From Nevskiaceae bacterium (GTDB lineage: Bacteria > Pseudomonadota > Gammaproteobacteria > Nevskiales > Nevskiaceae): a stretch of 64,000 bases of DNA. A model generated the notes under the pieces. That model had not been told where the DNA came from. It ran no database searches and worked only from the letters and a program-made list of their open reading frames with translations. Positions 50,245-59,786 of this stretch are shown here, piece after piece. The stretch lies in assembly GCA_004298465.1 (NCBI GenBank), contig SCRT01000018.1, positions 186,001 through 250,000 on the forward strand. Reading direction: 5' to 3'. Position numbers and translations under genes: made by a program. Numbering within the stretch: position 1 is the first letter of the stretch; the number at the start of each line of letters is the position of its first letter.

Positions 50245-51861
50245 ATGGAACAGGCAGTTGCCGTTGAACGGCGTGACGTGGTGGTCGTCGGCGCGGGTGT
50301 TGCGGGCCTGCACGAGCTTTACAGGCTGCGCGAGATGGGCTTCGACGTGGTCGCCTTCGAGAAGGGCAGCGCCGTGGGCGGAACCTGGTACTGGAATCGT
50401 TACCCGGGCGCGCGCGTCGATTCGCAGTATTACGTCTATCAGTACTGGTTCAACGCCGGAGTCCTCAAGGAATGGAACTGGAGCGAGATGTTTCCAGCCC
50501 AACCCGAGGTCGAGCGCTACCTGAATTTCGTTGCGGACAAATTGAAGCTGAAGAAGGACATCCGCTTCAACACCAAGGTTGTCTCCGCCCGCTTCAGCGA
50601 ACGGCGTGGCCGCTGGACGATCAAGACTGACCAGGGGAATGTGATCGACGCGCAGCATTTCGTCTGCTGCGTCGGCATGTTGTCTGCGGAACTGGATGTG
50701 CCGTTTCCCGGCGCCGACAAGTTCAAGGGCATGATCTGCCACACCTCGCGCTGGCCGAAGAAGGCGGTGAACTTCAAAGGCAAGACAGTGGGTGTCGTGG
50801 GCGTCGGCGCCACCGGCATCCAGGTGATCCAGACCGTCGCTTCGGAGTGCAAGCAGCTCAAGGTGTTCCAGCGCACGCCACAGTACACCATTGCGATGAA
50901 CAACCCGAAACAGACGAAGAAAGACTGCGATGTACGGCGCAAGGATTACAAGCAGATCGAGAAACGCGCGTTCAGCAGCTTCGCCGGGTTCGACTACGAC
51001 TTTACAAACGGCAGTTTCTGGGACTACACCAAGGAAGAGCGCCGCAAGATCCTCGATCGTCTGTGGGAAGACGGTTCACTGAACTTCTGGATCGGCAGCT
51101 GGTTCGAGGTCTTCACGGATGAAAAGGCGAATCAGGAGTTCTCGGACTACGTGCGCGAGAAGATTCGTGAGCGCGTTCAGGACCCGGAAACTGCCGAGAA
51201 GCTGATGCCGCGCGACTACGGCTTCGGCACCCGCCGGGTTCCGCTCGACGGGGGCTATTTCGAAGCTTACAACCGCAGCAACGTGGAACTGGTCGACGCC
51301 AAGGCCGATCCGATCAAGTGCATCACCGAGAACGGCATCCGCCTGGCAAGTGGCAAGGAGTACAAGCTGGATATCCTGGTCCTGGCAACCGGCTTCGATG
51401 GCGGATCCGGTGGATTTACCCGCATCGATATCCGGGGTCGCAACGGCATATCCCTGAAGGCGAAGTGGAACGAGGATCTCCGCACGACCCTCGGCCTGCA
51501 GGTCCACGGGTTCCCGAACCTGTTCACGGTCGGCGCGCCGCTTGCGCCGTCTGCCGCGTTCTGCAACATGATGACGTGCCTGGTCCAGCAAGGCGGGTGG
51601 ATCGCTGACACCATCGCCTACCTGCGGGACCATGAACTCAAAACCATCGAGCCGCTGAAGAAGACGGAAGACGATTGGGTGCGCCATCACGACGAACTTT
51701 CGAACATGACGCTCGTGCCCAAGACTAAATCCTGGTACACGGGCGCGAACGTCAAGGGCAAGTCTGGCCGCCTGGTGTCCTACATCGGAGGCGATGGTGC
51801 TTACACGCAGCGCTGCAATGAGATACGTGAAAGCGGGTACAAGGGCTTTGCCCTGACCTGA
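50245..51861 (+). CDS. flavin-containing Baeyer-Villiger-type monooxygenase
   Basis: 538-residue FAD/NADPH monooxygenase of the cyclohexanone/phenylacetone monooxygenase family. First Rossmann motif VVVGAGVAGLHELYRL, second GVVGVGATGIQVIQ, the Baeyer-Villiger fingerprint FKGMICHTSRWP (Phe160, His166, Trp170), and GGTWYWNRYPGARVDSQ. It would insert oxygen next to a ketone, forming an ester or lactone. Strong AGAGGAG before the start, its own upstream operators and a terminator after it show an independently regulated single gene. Substrate unknown; the neighbourhood suggests cyclic ketones. Confidence 0.92.
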   Translation: MEQAVAVERRDVVVVGAGVAGLHELYRLREMGFDVVAFEKGSAVGGTWYWNRYPGARVDSQYYVYQYWFNAGVLKEWNWSEMFPAQPEVERYLNFVADKLKLKKDIRFNTKVVSARFSERRGRWTIKTDQGNVIDAQHFVCCVGMLSAELDVPFPGADKFKGMICHTSRWPKKAVNFKGKTVGVVGVGATGIQVIQTVASECKQLKVFQRTPQYTIAMNNPKQTKKDCDVRRKDYKQIEKRAFSSFAGFDYDFTNGSFWDYTKEERRKILDRLWEDGSLNFWIGSWFEVFTDEKANQEFSDYVREKIRERVQDPETAEKLMPRDYGFGTRRVPLDGGYFEAYNRSNVELVDAKADPIKCITENGIRLASGKEYKLDILVLATGFDGGSGGFTRIDIRGRNGISLKAKWNEDLRTTLGLQVHGFPNLFTVGAPLAPSAAFCNMMTCLVQQGGWIADTIAYLRDHELKTIEPLKKTEDDWVRHHDELSNMTLVPKTKSWYTGANVKGKSGRLVSYIGGDGAYTQRCNEIRESGYKGFALT

Positions 51862-51890
51862 TCGGCTCTCTTTCGCAAATACTTGCCTGA

Positions 51891-51916
51891 GGGCCGCCGT
51901 ATCGGCGGCCCTTTTT
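51891..51916 (+). terminator. intrinsic terminator after the monooxygenase
   Basis: GGGCCGCCG (51891-51899) pairs with CGGCGGCCC (51903-51911) around TAT, followed by TTTTTC. 29 bases after the stop codon. Confidence 0.85.
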
Positions 51917-51988
51917 CTGTCTTGCGTTGTTCGACAGGCTTCGATCGCACGTTCTCATGAGCCTGATGCGTCATAATCGACCCACTTT

Positions 51989-52073
51989 GCGAAAGTGGCG
52001 GAACAGGTAGACGCACTGGATTTAGGTTCCAGCGCCGCAAGGCGTGCGAGTTCGAATCTCGCCTTTCGCACCA
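51989..52073 (+). tRNA. tRNA-Leu (anticodon TAG)
   Basis: 85-base class II tRNA: acceptor GCGAAAG/CTTTCGC, D-arm with AGGTAGACGC, anticodon stem CTGGA/TCCAG with loop TTTAGGT (anticodon TAG), a long variable arm CGCCGCAAGGCG, T-arm GCGAGTTCGAATCTCGC and encoded CCA. A CATAAT box at 51972-51977 is a likely -10 element. Confidence 0.96.
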
Positions 52074-52195
52074 TCATGCAACCCCGGGAGGTGGCGCACG
52101 TAAGCCCGCCTGTGGTCACCCGCCCATCTCCTGGATCGCGGCGGGCGGGTCGGAAAACGGCCCACGCAACGGGGGGGGATAAATCCATCCCGCGG

Positions 52196-53355
52196 TCAGT
52201 CGAACACCAGCACCGGCTTGATGACTTCGCCGCTGGCCGAAGCGGCAACTGCTACGTTGATTTCGGTGAACGGGAACGTCCGGATCAGCCTGTCGAACGG
52301 AAAACGGCCCGTCTGGTGCATCCGGACCAGCTCCGGAATGAAGGTCTGCGGATCGCTGTCGCCTTCGAGAATCGCCTTGATGCCGACGCCGCGCAGCAGC
52401 ATGCTCATGATGTTGACGGGCAGGATGGCGTCCAGCGGCGAGGCGCCGACCAGACCCAGCAGGCCGTTGGGCAGCAAGGTTTCCGCCAGCGCGCCGATGA
52501 CGGTCGGAATGCCGGTCGTATCCAGTGCGCACTGCACGCCGCCGGTGGCGTCCTTTATGGCCGCGGCGAGATCGTCGATTCCCGTCGGGTCGAGAGTCGC
52601 GTCAGCGCCCAGTTCGCGGGCCAGCGAACGCCGCGCAGGGTTGGGTTCTACGACCAGAATCGGACTAGCATCGACCGCCTTCGCAGCCATCAGCGCGCTC
52701 AAACCCACCGCACCGCCACCGATGACGGCGAATGACGTGCCTTTCCCGACCTTCAGCGAATTCAGCGCCGCTCCGGCGCCGGTCTGGATACCGCAACCCA
52801 GCCGGCCGAACTTTGCCAGCGGCAGATCCCTGGACACCACGATGGCGTTCAATTCGTGCGCAATGGCAAACGTCGCAAAGCACGACTGCCCGAAGAAACC
52901 GCCGGTGATCTTCGCGCCGTTCTGGGTGATCATCGGATGCGCCGGGTCGGCATCCGCGCCACCGAGGCTCAGGGTATTGAACTGGTAGCAGTAAGCCGGG
53001 ACATGAGCCTGGCGGTTCGGGCACTGCTGGCAAGAGTTGAAGCTCAGTACCACGTGATCACCGACCTTGACCGACTTCACCTCCGCCCCACGGCTTCGAC
53101 GGTGCCGGCCCCTTCGTGGCCGAGCACGATCGGCATCGGCACCGGAAAGCCATCGCGGCAGACGAGGTCGGTGTGGCAGATTCCGGCGCCCACCATGCGT
53201 ACGCGGATCTCGTCATGTCGAGGTGCGGCGACGGTGACGTCTTCGATCTTGAACGGTTGGCCGGGTGTACGGGCCACGGCTGCCTGGGCGGATACGGCTG
53301 CGGCGCCATTCGTTGTATGAGTTGGCATGGAACATTCCGGAGAGTGATAGGCCAT
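52196..53355 (-). pseudogene. zinc alcohol dehydrogenase (aryl-alcohol type), frameshifted
   Basis: Two reading frames together encode one medium-chain dehydrogenase. The N-terminal part (53355-53077) has ICHTDLVCRDGFPVP and VLGHEGAGTVEAVG (catalytic zinc Cys, His, Glu) and then stops. The rest (53080-52196) resumes at EVKSVKVGDHVVLSF and runs to the normal end, with NAD site VIGGGAVGLSALMAAKA. One base appears lost at about 53081-53090 in a CGCCCC run. The structural-zinc set is also incomplete: SCQQCPNRQAHVPAYC has Arg where the third Cys should be. Either an assembly/sequencing error or a decayed gene. Start 53355 has AGGAAGG upstream; 53328 is possible. Confidence 0.8.
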
Positions 53356-53704
53356 TCATCCTTCCTGCTGAACGGGCGCCATGGGCTATACGGAATGCTG
53401 GGGGCGTGATTTTCACGTCACCCGTATCTGCCTACTGGCCGACACCGCGTAGCGGGGCGGTGCCTCGGACAGCGAAGAGCAGCAGCTCGACATCCGATAC
53501 GGTAGCGCGGTAGTCCTGCGGCTCCGGTAGCCACTCCGCCGTGCAGCGCGTGTCATTAACGGGGCCTGATAGGAACGGAATGGAGTGTGCTGGTCAGGAG
53601 CCCGCCCAGCGGGGTGCCTCGGGTGGGTACAAAATTTTTTTTGAGCCATGCGATGGCATATCCTGGCCCCCTTGGGTTCCGGGAGCGGTCCGGACAGTGC
53701 CAGT
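53356..53704. other. 349-base gap, gene remnant and terminator-like structure
   Basis: No intact gene is visible. On the minus strand about 53 codons ending at about 53450 (…AEWLPEPQDYRATVSDVELL and a LLFAVRG tail) have a coding-like composition but no start, perhaps the end of a lost gene. At 53601-53642 CCCGCCC can pair with GGGTGGG (one G-U), followed by TACAAAA and eight T, like a plus-strand terminator. GATTTTCACG at 53408 is shared with two other gaps. Confidence 0.4.
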
Positions 53705-55279
53705 TCAGCCTCCGCCGCGCACGATCATCCGTAGTGCGTTTTTCATGACCTTGTTCGAGGCGTTCATCGGCAATGCGTCGAACCGGCGCAGGTAGCGCGG
53801 CACCTTGTAGTTGGACATGCGCGGGCGGGCCCATGCCACAAGCGCTTCGAGCGTGAGCGTATGGCCGGCACGCGGCACGACGCAGGCGCAGCCGACTTCG
53901 CCCATCTTCTCGTCCGGCACGCTGACGACGGCCACCTGGGCGATGGCGGGGTGCTCCGCGAGCAGGCGTTCGATCTCGGCCGGGTAGCAGTTGAAGCCCC
54001 CGACGATGAACATGTCCTTCAGGCGATCCGTGATGCGCAGGTAGCCGCGCGCGTCCAGCGTGCCGATGTCGCCGGTGTGCAGCCAGCCGTCCGCGTCAAT
54101 GGCCTTGGCCGTCGCTTCCGGGTCCTGGAAGTAGCCTTGCATGACGTGATAACCGCGCAGCACGATTTCACCAGCTGTGCCGGTTGGAACAGGCCGGTTT
54201 TCGGCATCCACGCAGCGCAACTCGGTGTCAGGCAGGGCGTGGCCGCAGGTGTGGGCCACGGTTTCCACGTCGTCGGTCGGCTCGCAGATCGTGGCACAGC
54301 CGCCGCATTCCGTCAGGCCGTAGGCAGTCGTGACATGGTCGATGCCGAGTTCCTCACGCATGCGCTGGATGAGGATCGGCGGTACCGAGGCGGCGCCGGT
54401 GACGGCGCCGTGCAGGGAGGACAGGTCGAAGTCCTTGAGCCGCGGATGTTCCAGCATCTTCAGGTACAGCGTCGGTGGGCCTGGCAGGAAGTTGATCTTT
54501 TCTTGTTCGATGCGCGCGAGGATTGCACCGGCATCGAACACAGCATGTGGATAAACGGCTGCCCCTCGCAGGAAGCCTGCGACCCAGCCGGCCTTGTAGC
54601 CGAAAGAGTGGAAGAAGGGGTTGACGATGAGGTAATTCGCGCCAATGTTGAGCCCTACCACTTGCGCCCATTCCGAAAAGGCGCGGATGGCGGCACCGTG
54701 TTTTGCCAGCACGCCTTTCGGTCGCCCGGTGGTGCCGGAAGTGAACATCAGGTCGGAGAGGCTGTCTGCCGTGAGCGCTGTAGTACGTGACCGCACGGTG
54801 GCGGTGGGCACGGTTTCCGCGCCGGCTAGGAAGGTATCCCACGTCAGTTCGCCGTCCCGCGCTGTGTCGCGCAGCACAATGACGTGTTCCAGCGTGGTCA
54901 AGTGCTGGTCGTCCAGCAGGGCGGGGAAGCGCTGGCCGAGGAAATGGCCGATGGTGAACAGCACGCGCGAGCCGCTGCGTTCCAGCACGTCCGCAGCCTC
55001 CAGGCCTTTCATGCGCGTACTGACCGGCACCACCATGGCGCCCGCGGCATGCACGCCGCAGGCGGCAAGGATCCATTCGCGGACGTTCGGCGCCCAGATC
55101 GCCACGCGGTCGCCAGCTTCCACGCCCAGCGCGATCAGTGCCCGCGCGACGGTGGTGGCTTGTTCCAGCAGCGCCGCGTAGGTGATGCGCACGCCGTCTT
55201 CCACGATGGCAGGCCGTTCCGGCCATTGCCGGGCCGCACGGTGGAGGACTTCAGGCAGGGTTTGCGGTAGGTCGGGCAT
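53705..55279 (-). CDS. FadD3-like acyl-CoA ligase
   Basis: 524-residue AMP-forming ligase. P-loop [66 protein letters not shown], and [10 protein letters not shown] near the end; the C-terminal catalytic Lys region is [12 protein letters not shown]. The blocks look like FadD3, which activates the steroid C/D-ring propanoate (HIP) for degradation, but other ring-acid ligases are close. It lies downstream of the HsaA-like gene on the same strand. Confidence 0.82.
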   Translation of the reverse strand: MPDLPQTLPEVLHRAARQWPERPAIVEDGVRITYAALLEQATTVARALIALGVEAGDRVAIWAPNVREWILAACGVHAAGAMVVPVSTRMKGLEAADVLERSGSRVLFTIGHFLGQRFPALLDDQHLTTLEHVIVLRDTARDGELTWDTFLAGAETVPTATVRSRTTALTADSLSDLMFTSGTTGRPKGVLAKHGAAIRAFSEWAQVVGLNIGANYLIVNPFFHSFGYKAGWVAGFLRGAAVYPHAVFDAGAILARIEQEKINFLPGPPTLYLKMLEHPRLKDFDLSSLHGAVTGAASVPPILIQRMREELGIDHVTTAYGLTECGGCATICEPTDDVETVAHTCGHALPDTELRCVDAENRPVPTGTAGEIVLRGYHVMQGYFQDPEATAKAIDADGWLHTGDIGTLDARGYLRITDRLKDMFIVGGFNCYPAEIERLLAEHPAIAQVAVVSVPDEKMGEVGCACVVPRAGHTLTLEALVAWARPRMSNYKVPRYLRRFDALPMNASNKVMKNALRMIVRGGG

Positions 55280-55347
55280 GGCGTCAGGTTGTCCGCGGAT
55301 ACCGGGGTGGGGTAGGTGAGCGGGAGGATTGGAGATGCAGTGTTCAA

Positions 55348-55374
55348 GTCGCGTGCAGGCACGCTCCTACAAAA
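55348..55374 (-). repeat. REP-like element
   Basis: On the minus strand: TGTAGGAGCGTGCCTGCACG then CGAC. GCGTGC and GCACGC form a hairpin with a GTAGGAGC head, the standard REP form in Pseudomonas, Xanthomonas and Lysobacter. It lies between the HsaA-like gene and the FadD3-like gene. Confidence 0.65.
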
Positions 55375-55391
55375 CGACGTCCGTTGCCGCC

Positions 55392-56597
55392 TCAGACGAA
55401 CGGGTCCATGTTTGGTAGGCCGAGACGTACGGCGCCGTAGGCGCGGGCGTAGGCGTCAGCGTTGTTCGCGATGTGGCCGCGTGCCTGGTGCGTGTCGCGA
55501 AAGAAGCGTTCGATGGCGTTGTTCTTGTACAAGCCCTGACCGGCGCAGGCACGCAACAGATCGTCAAGTTCGCGCGCGCAGACTTTCGTTACACGGGCGG
55601 ATTGGGCGCGTTGTAGCAAGCGTGCCTCGACGTCCATTTCGGTGCTGTGTTTGGCGGCTTCGACGATGGGTTCGAAGTTGCGCAGCAGGACGAGTTTCTG
55701 TTCGTCCGCCACCATCATGGCTTCGGCCACCGCGAGCTGCGCGTTTGGATCTTCCGCCGTCTTGCCGCCGTGCTTGCCGATGTGCGTGGCGGAACGCTGC
55801 GCGAAGGCGTCGATTGCGCCGTACAGCGCGCCGAGCGCCGCCGTGGAGACGGCGCGCTGGAACACCTGAGTGAAGGGGATGCGGTACAGCCAGCCGGGAT
55901 TTACGGCGCGACCGGGGCAGCCTTCCAGCGTGTGGTTGTTCGTGCGCTGCGTGCGATGTTCCGGTACGAACGCGTTTTCTACCACGATGTCGTGGCTACC
56001 GGTGCCGCGCAGGCCAAGCACGTCCCAGTTCTTCACGATCCTGAAGTCGGCGCGTGGCACGAGGAACGTGGCATGTTCGATACTCTTGCCGTCCGGCGTT
56101 GGCAGCAAGCCGCCGAGGAATGCCCACTGCGCGTGCTCGCAGCCACTGGAAAAACCCCAGTGCCCGGAGAAGCGGTAGCCGCCCTCGACCTTCTCCGCTT
56201 TGCCGACCGGCATGTAGGTGGACGCGATGTGCGTCGCTGGGTCCTTGCCCCACACGTCCTGCTGTGCCTGTTCAGGGAACAGCGGCAACTGCCAGTAGTG
56301 CACGCCCATCACCCCAAAAACCCAGGCGGTGGAGGCGCAGCCTTCGGCCAGCGTCATCTGCACCGTGTAGAACACGCGTGGGTCCATCTCGAAGCCACCC
56401 CAGCGCTTCGGCTGCAGGATGCGCAGCAGGCCGCTTTCGTCCAGCTCGCGGATCGTTTCCTCGGGCACTTTGCCGTCGGCCTCGCAGCGGGCGGCACGCT
56501 CCGCAAGGCGCGGTACCAAGGCACGGGCCTTGTCTATCAGGGCCTGCGCCTCCGGGGTCAGATAATCGGCGGAGGATTGCGATTCACGCACGCTCAT
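55392..56597 (-). CDS. HsaA-like flavin-dependent monooxygenase (acyl-CoA dehydrogenase fold)
   Basis: 401-residue two-component monooxygenase oxygenase subunit, resembling HsaA, which hydroxylates the phenolic A-ring of 9,10-secosteroids with reduced flavin. Order of blocks matches: LRILQPKRWGGFEMDPRVFY, STAWVFGVMGVHYWQLPLFP, HWGFSSGCEHAQWAFLGG, LGLRGTGSHDIVVENAFVP, ERFFRDTHQARGHIANN, and the terminal LGLPNMDPFV. Related enzymes act on p-hydroxyphenylacetate and other phenols. No flavin reductase or extradiol dioxygenase is in the window. Likely same transcript as the FadD3-like gene. Confidence 0.85.
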   Translation of the reverse strand: MSVRESQSSADYLTPEAQALIDKARALVPRLAERAARCEADGKVPEETIRELDESGLLRILQPKRWGGFEMDPRVFYTVQMTLAEGCASTAWVFGVMGVHYWQLPLFPEQAQQDVWGKDPATHIASTYMPVGKAEKVEGGYRFSGHWGFSSGCEHAQWAFLGGLLPTPDGKSIEHATFLVPRADFRIVKNWDVLGLRGTGSHDIVVENAFVPEHRTQRTNNHTLEGCPGRAVNPGWLYRIPFTQVFQRAVSTAALGALYGAIDAFAQRSATHIGKHGGKTAEDPNAQLAVAEAMMVADEQKLVLLRNFEPIVEAAKHSTEMDVEARLLQRAQSARVTKVCARELDDLLRACAGQGLYKNNAIERFFRDTHQARGHIANNADAYARAYGAVRLGLPNMDPFV

Positions 56598-56690
56598 GAC
56601 GGCTTCCTGCTCGGATGAAGGAGTTCCATCATCGCAGTACCCTTCACCGCCTTCATCGTCTTTTTGGATGAACGGCGGGCGGCGCCGGCG

Positions 56691-59600
56691 TCATTCCACT
56701 ATGGATTGCAGGCGCTTGTCGCGCGCGACGTAGGTGTAGATCACCGGCACCACGTACAGCGAAATCACCGCACCGATGGTCAGCCCGGTGGCGATCACCA
56801 ACCCCATGTCGAAACGGCTGACGGCGCCGGCGCCGCTGGCCACGAGCAATGGGATGACGCCGAACACCATGGCGAGTGTCGTCATCAGGATCGGCCGCAG
56901 GCGGATGCTCGAAGCTTTCTCGATGGCCGCGATGCGGTCCAGCCCTTCTTGTTCCTGGATGACGTTCGCGAACTGCACGACCAGGATGCTCTGCTTCGTG
57001 ATGAGCCCGATGAGCGTGATGAGGCCGACTTCCGTATACATGTTGAGCGTGGCGCTGCCGACGCCGAAGAACAGGAACAGAAGGGCACCGAACACCGACA
57101 TCGGGACGGCGGCAAGCACGATCAGGGGGTCGCGGAAGCTCTCGAACTGGCCGGCGAGCAGCAGGTAGACGAGGATGATGGACAGCACGAAGGTGACGAG
57201 CACCGTGTTGCCCTGCTGCATGAACTGGCGCGACTCACTGGCGTAGTCCACTTCGTAGTCCTTCGGCAAGACCTGCGCAGCCAGCGTTTTCAACTTGGCC
57301 AGCGCCATACCCAGCGGCACGCCCGGTGCCATGACGCCTTGCATGGTCACGGAATTCGCCTGCTGGAACTGCGGCAGGAATTCCGGCTGCACGCTGCGCT
57401 TGACCTTCACAATCGTCGTCAACGGCACCAGCGCGCCGCTCTTGCTGCGCACGTAGTAGCTGCCCAGGGCGTGGGCATCGGCGCGCAGGGCGTCCGGCAC
57501 CTGCGGCACCACTTCGTAGCTGTGGCCCTGCATGTCGAAGCGCGACACGTAGTTCTCACTCAGCAGGGCGCTCAGCACCTTGCCAACGTCCTGCATGTCG
57601 AGTCCGAGGTTCGCGGCGAGGTCGCGGTCGATGTCCAGCGAGATGTTCGGTGCGTCGTAGCGCAGGTCCTTGGTGAGGAACGCGAACGCGCCGCTGCGCA
57701 TGGCCTGGCCGATCAGCGCGTTCGAGGCAGCGTCCATGTCCTTGTAGTCGTGCGTGGATTTCAACACGAACTGCACCGGCAGGCCGCCGGAGGAGCCAGG
57801 GATCGTCGGTAACGGGAAAGCCACGGTCTGCAGCCCGGCCACGGCGTTGAGTTTGCCCTGCATGACTGGCTGCATCCGCATTTGTGTCAGTGGCCGCTGG
57901 TCCCAATTCTTCAGGTTCGCGCCGCCGAACACCGCGTTGTGGCCGGCGCCACCCTGCGGAGCGATGCCGCTGATCTGCCACACGGTGTTGGTTTCTGGGA
58001 ATTTCGCCAAGATGCCGCGGATCTGTCGGGTGTAGATATTCAGGTAGTGCAGGGTGGAAGTCGCCGGGCCTACGCCTTGGTACAGCGCCACACCCTGATC
58101 CTCCGTTGGCGCCAGTTCGCTTTTCGTGCCCAGGAACAGCAGCGGGATGGCGACGAGCGTGCAGGCGGTGACGAGCAGCATCATCGGACGAAAACCCATG
58201 AGCGCGTGCAGGGAACGGTCGTAGATCTGGCGAAGCTTTGTGAAACTGCGATTGATGACGTGTGCGAAGCCTTTTTCCGGCGTGTGGTGCAGCACCCTGG
58301 AACTGAGCATCGGCGTCAGCGTCAGTGCTACAACCATCGACACCACCACGGTGGCGACGAGCGTGAACGCGAATTCCGTGAACAGGCTGCCGGTCAGCCC
58401 TTGCGTGAGGCCGACCGGGATGAACACCGCCACCAAGGTCGTGGACATCACGAAGATCGGGCTGGCCAGCTCGCGCGCGCCGTTGATGGCGGCGTCGAAG
58501 GGCTTCTGGCCTTCGTCGATCAGGCGCTGGATGTTCTCCAGCACGATGATTGCATCGTCCACCACCAGCCCGATGGCGAGCACCACGGCAAGCAGCGTCA
58601 AGAGGTTCGTGGTGAAGCCCAGTGCGGCCATGATGATGCCGCCGCCGATGATGGACAGCGGCATTGCCACGGCCGGCAGCAGCAGTGACCGCAGCGAACC
58701 AAGGAACAGGAAGATGACGACCACAACCACCACGAGCGTGATGGCGATGGTCATGAACACTTCGTGCAGTGAGGCGCGGATGAAGCTGCTCTGGTCCAGC
58801 GCGATGTCGGCGTGGATGCCGGTCGGCAGTGCTGCGGAAAGCTGTCGCACCACGTCTGTGACGCCGGCCGAGACGTCCAGTGCGTTCGCTTCCGGCGTCG
58901 GTTGCACGGCAATGAACACCGCTGGTTTGCCGTTGAAGAACACCGCCGTGTCGTAGTTCTGCGCGCCGAGGGAAACGTCCGCCACGTCCTGCAGGCGAAT
59001 CACGGTATTGCCGACGTCCTTGATGACCAGGTTCTTGAACTGAGCCGGGTCGTTCAGCGACGTCGTGGCCGTTACCGTCACCTGCTTTGTCGCGTTGCGG
59101 GTGCTGCCGACGGCGGACACGAAGCTGTTGGCGCCCAGCGCGGCGGCAACGTCGGCGGCAGTCAGCCCGAGCGCCGCCATGCGCGTCGGGTCGAGCCACG
59201 CGCGCAAGGTCAGGGCGTTGCCGCTGGGGTCGATGCCAGGCGGTACGATGTCGGCCGTACCAACGCCGTCCACGGCTTGCACCGCCGGCTGGGCAACGCG
59301 CAGCACATAGTCATTCACCTGCTGCTGGTTCAGCGTGTCACTGCTGAACGACAGGTACATGAGTGCCGTGGTGCTGCCGACGGTTTCCGCCAGCGTCGGG
59401 CGCTGCGCCGCCGCCGGCAGCAGATTCTGTACCTGGTTGATCTTCGACAGGATCTGTGCCACCGCCGCATCCGGGTTGGAGTTCAGCTTCATGTGGACGG
59501 TGACGGTTGAAATGCCCTGCGCGCTGGCACCCGTCATGTAGTCGATGCCCGGCGCGCTGGCGATGGCCTGCTGCAGCGGCGTGGTAATGAAAGCGCGGAT

Positions 59601-59777
59601 GTTCTCCGGGCTGGCGCCGGGGTAGGCCGTGGTCACGGTGACGAGCGTACTGGTGACGGTGGGGTATTCGCGCACCGTCATGTTCGTCCATGCGCGGATG
59701 CCGAGCACGAGAATCGCGAGACTGATGGCGCTGGCCAGCACCGGGCGCCGGATGAAGATGTCGGTGAAATGCATCAT
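56691..59777 (-). CDS. RND efflux permease (HAE1 family)
   Basis: 1028-residue inner-membrane proton-driven drug/solvent pump, third in a minus-strand adaptor-permease order. N-terminal FIRRPVLASAISLAILVLG, twelve membrane helices by hydrophobicity, two large periplasmic loops, and the proton-relay Asp pair in GLVVDDAIIVLENIQ (about 403-404). The style is closest to MdtBC/MexB-type pumps with MTVREYPTVTSTLVTVTTAYPGAS split over the first loop. Substrate cannot be read. It follows the adaptor gene by 9 bases. Confidence 0.94.
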   Translation of the reverse strand: MMHFTDIFIRRPVLASAISLAILVLGIRAWTNMTVREYPTVTSTLVTVTTAYPGASPENIRAFITTPLQQAIASAPGIDYMTGASAQGISTVTVHMKLNSNPDAAVAQILSKINQVQNLLPAAAQRPTLAETVGSTTALMYLSFSSDTLNQQQVNDYVLRVAQPAVQAVDGVGTADIVPPGIDPSGNALTLRAWLDPTRMAALGLTAADVAAALGANSFVSAVGSTRNATKQVTVTATTSLNDPAQFKNLVIKDVGNTVIRLQDVADVSLGAQNYDTAVFFNGKPAVFIAVQPTPEANALDVSAGVTDVVRQLSAALPTGIHADIALDQSSFIRASLHEVFMTIAITLVVVVVVIFLFLGSLRSLLLPAVAMPLSIIGGGIIMAALGFTTNLLTLLAVVLAIGLVVDDAIIVLENIQRLIDEGQKPFDAAINGARELASPIFVMSTTLVAVFIPVGLTQGLTGSLFTEFAFTLVATVVVSMVVALTLTPMLSSRVLHHTPEKGFAHVINRSFTKLRQIYDRSLHALMGFRPMMLLVTACTLVAIPLLFLGTKSELAPTEDQGVALYQGVGPATSTLHYLNIYTRQIRGILAKFPETNTVWQISGIAPQGGAGHNAVFGGANLKNWDQRPLTQMRMQPVMQGKLNAVAGLQTVAFPLPTIPGSSGGLPVQFVLKSTHDYKDMDAASNALIGQAMRSGAFAFLTKDLRYDAPNISLDIDRDLAANLGLDMQDVGKVLSALLSENYVSRFDMQGHSYEVVPQVPDALRADAHALGSYYVRSKSGALVPLTTIVKVKRSVQPEFLPQFQQANSVTMQGVMAPGVPLGMALAKLKTLAAQVLPKDYEVDYASESRQFMQQGNTVLVTFVLSIILVYLLLAGQFESFRDPLIVLAAVPMSVFGALLFLFFGVGSATLNMYTEVGLITLIGLITKQSILVVQFANVIQEQEGLDRIAAIEKASSIRLRPILMTTLAMVFGVIPLLVASGAGAVSRFDMGLVIATGLTIGAVISLYVVPVIYTYVARDKRLQSIVE

Positions 59778-59786
59778 CGCGGCGCC

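Noticed and set aside
52171-52178. Eight-G run after tRNA-Leu as a phase-variable switch
   Set aside because: It lies in a non-coding gap 18 bases beyond the end of the dehydrogenase gene, with no promoter or reading frame to switch.
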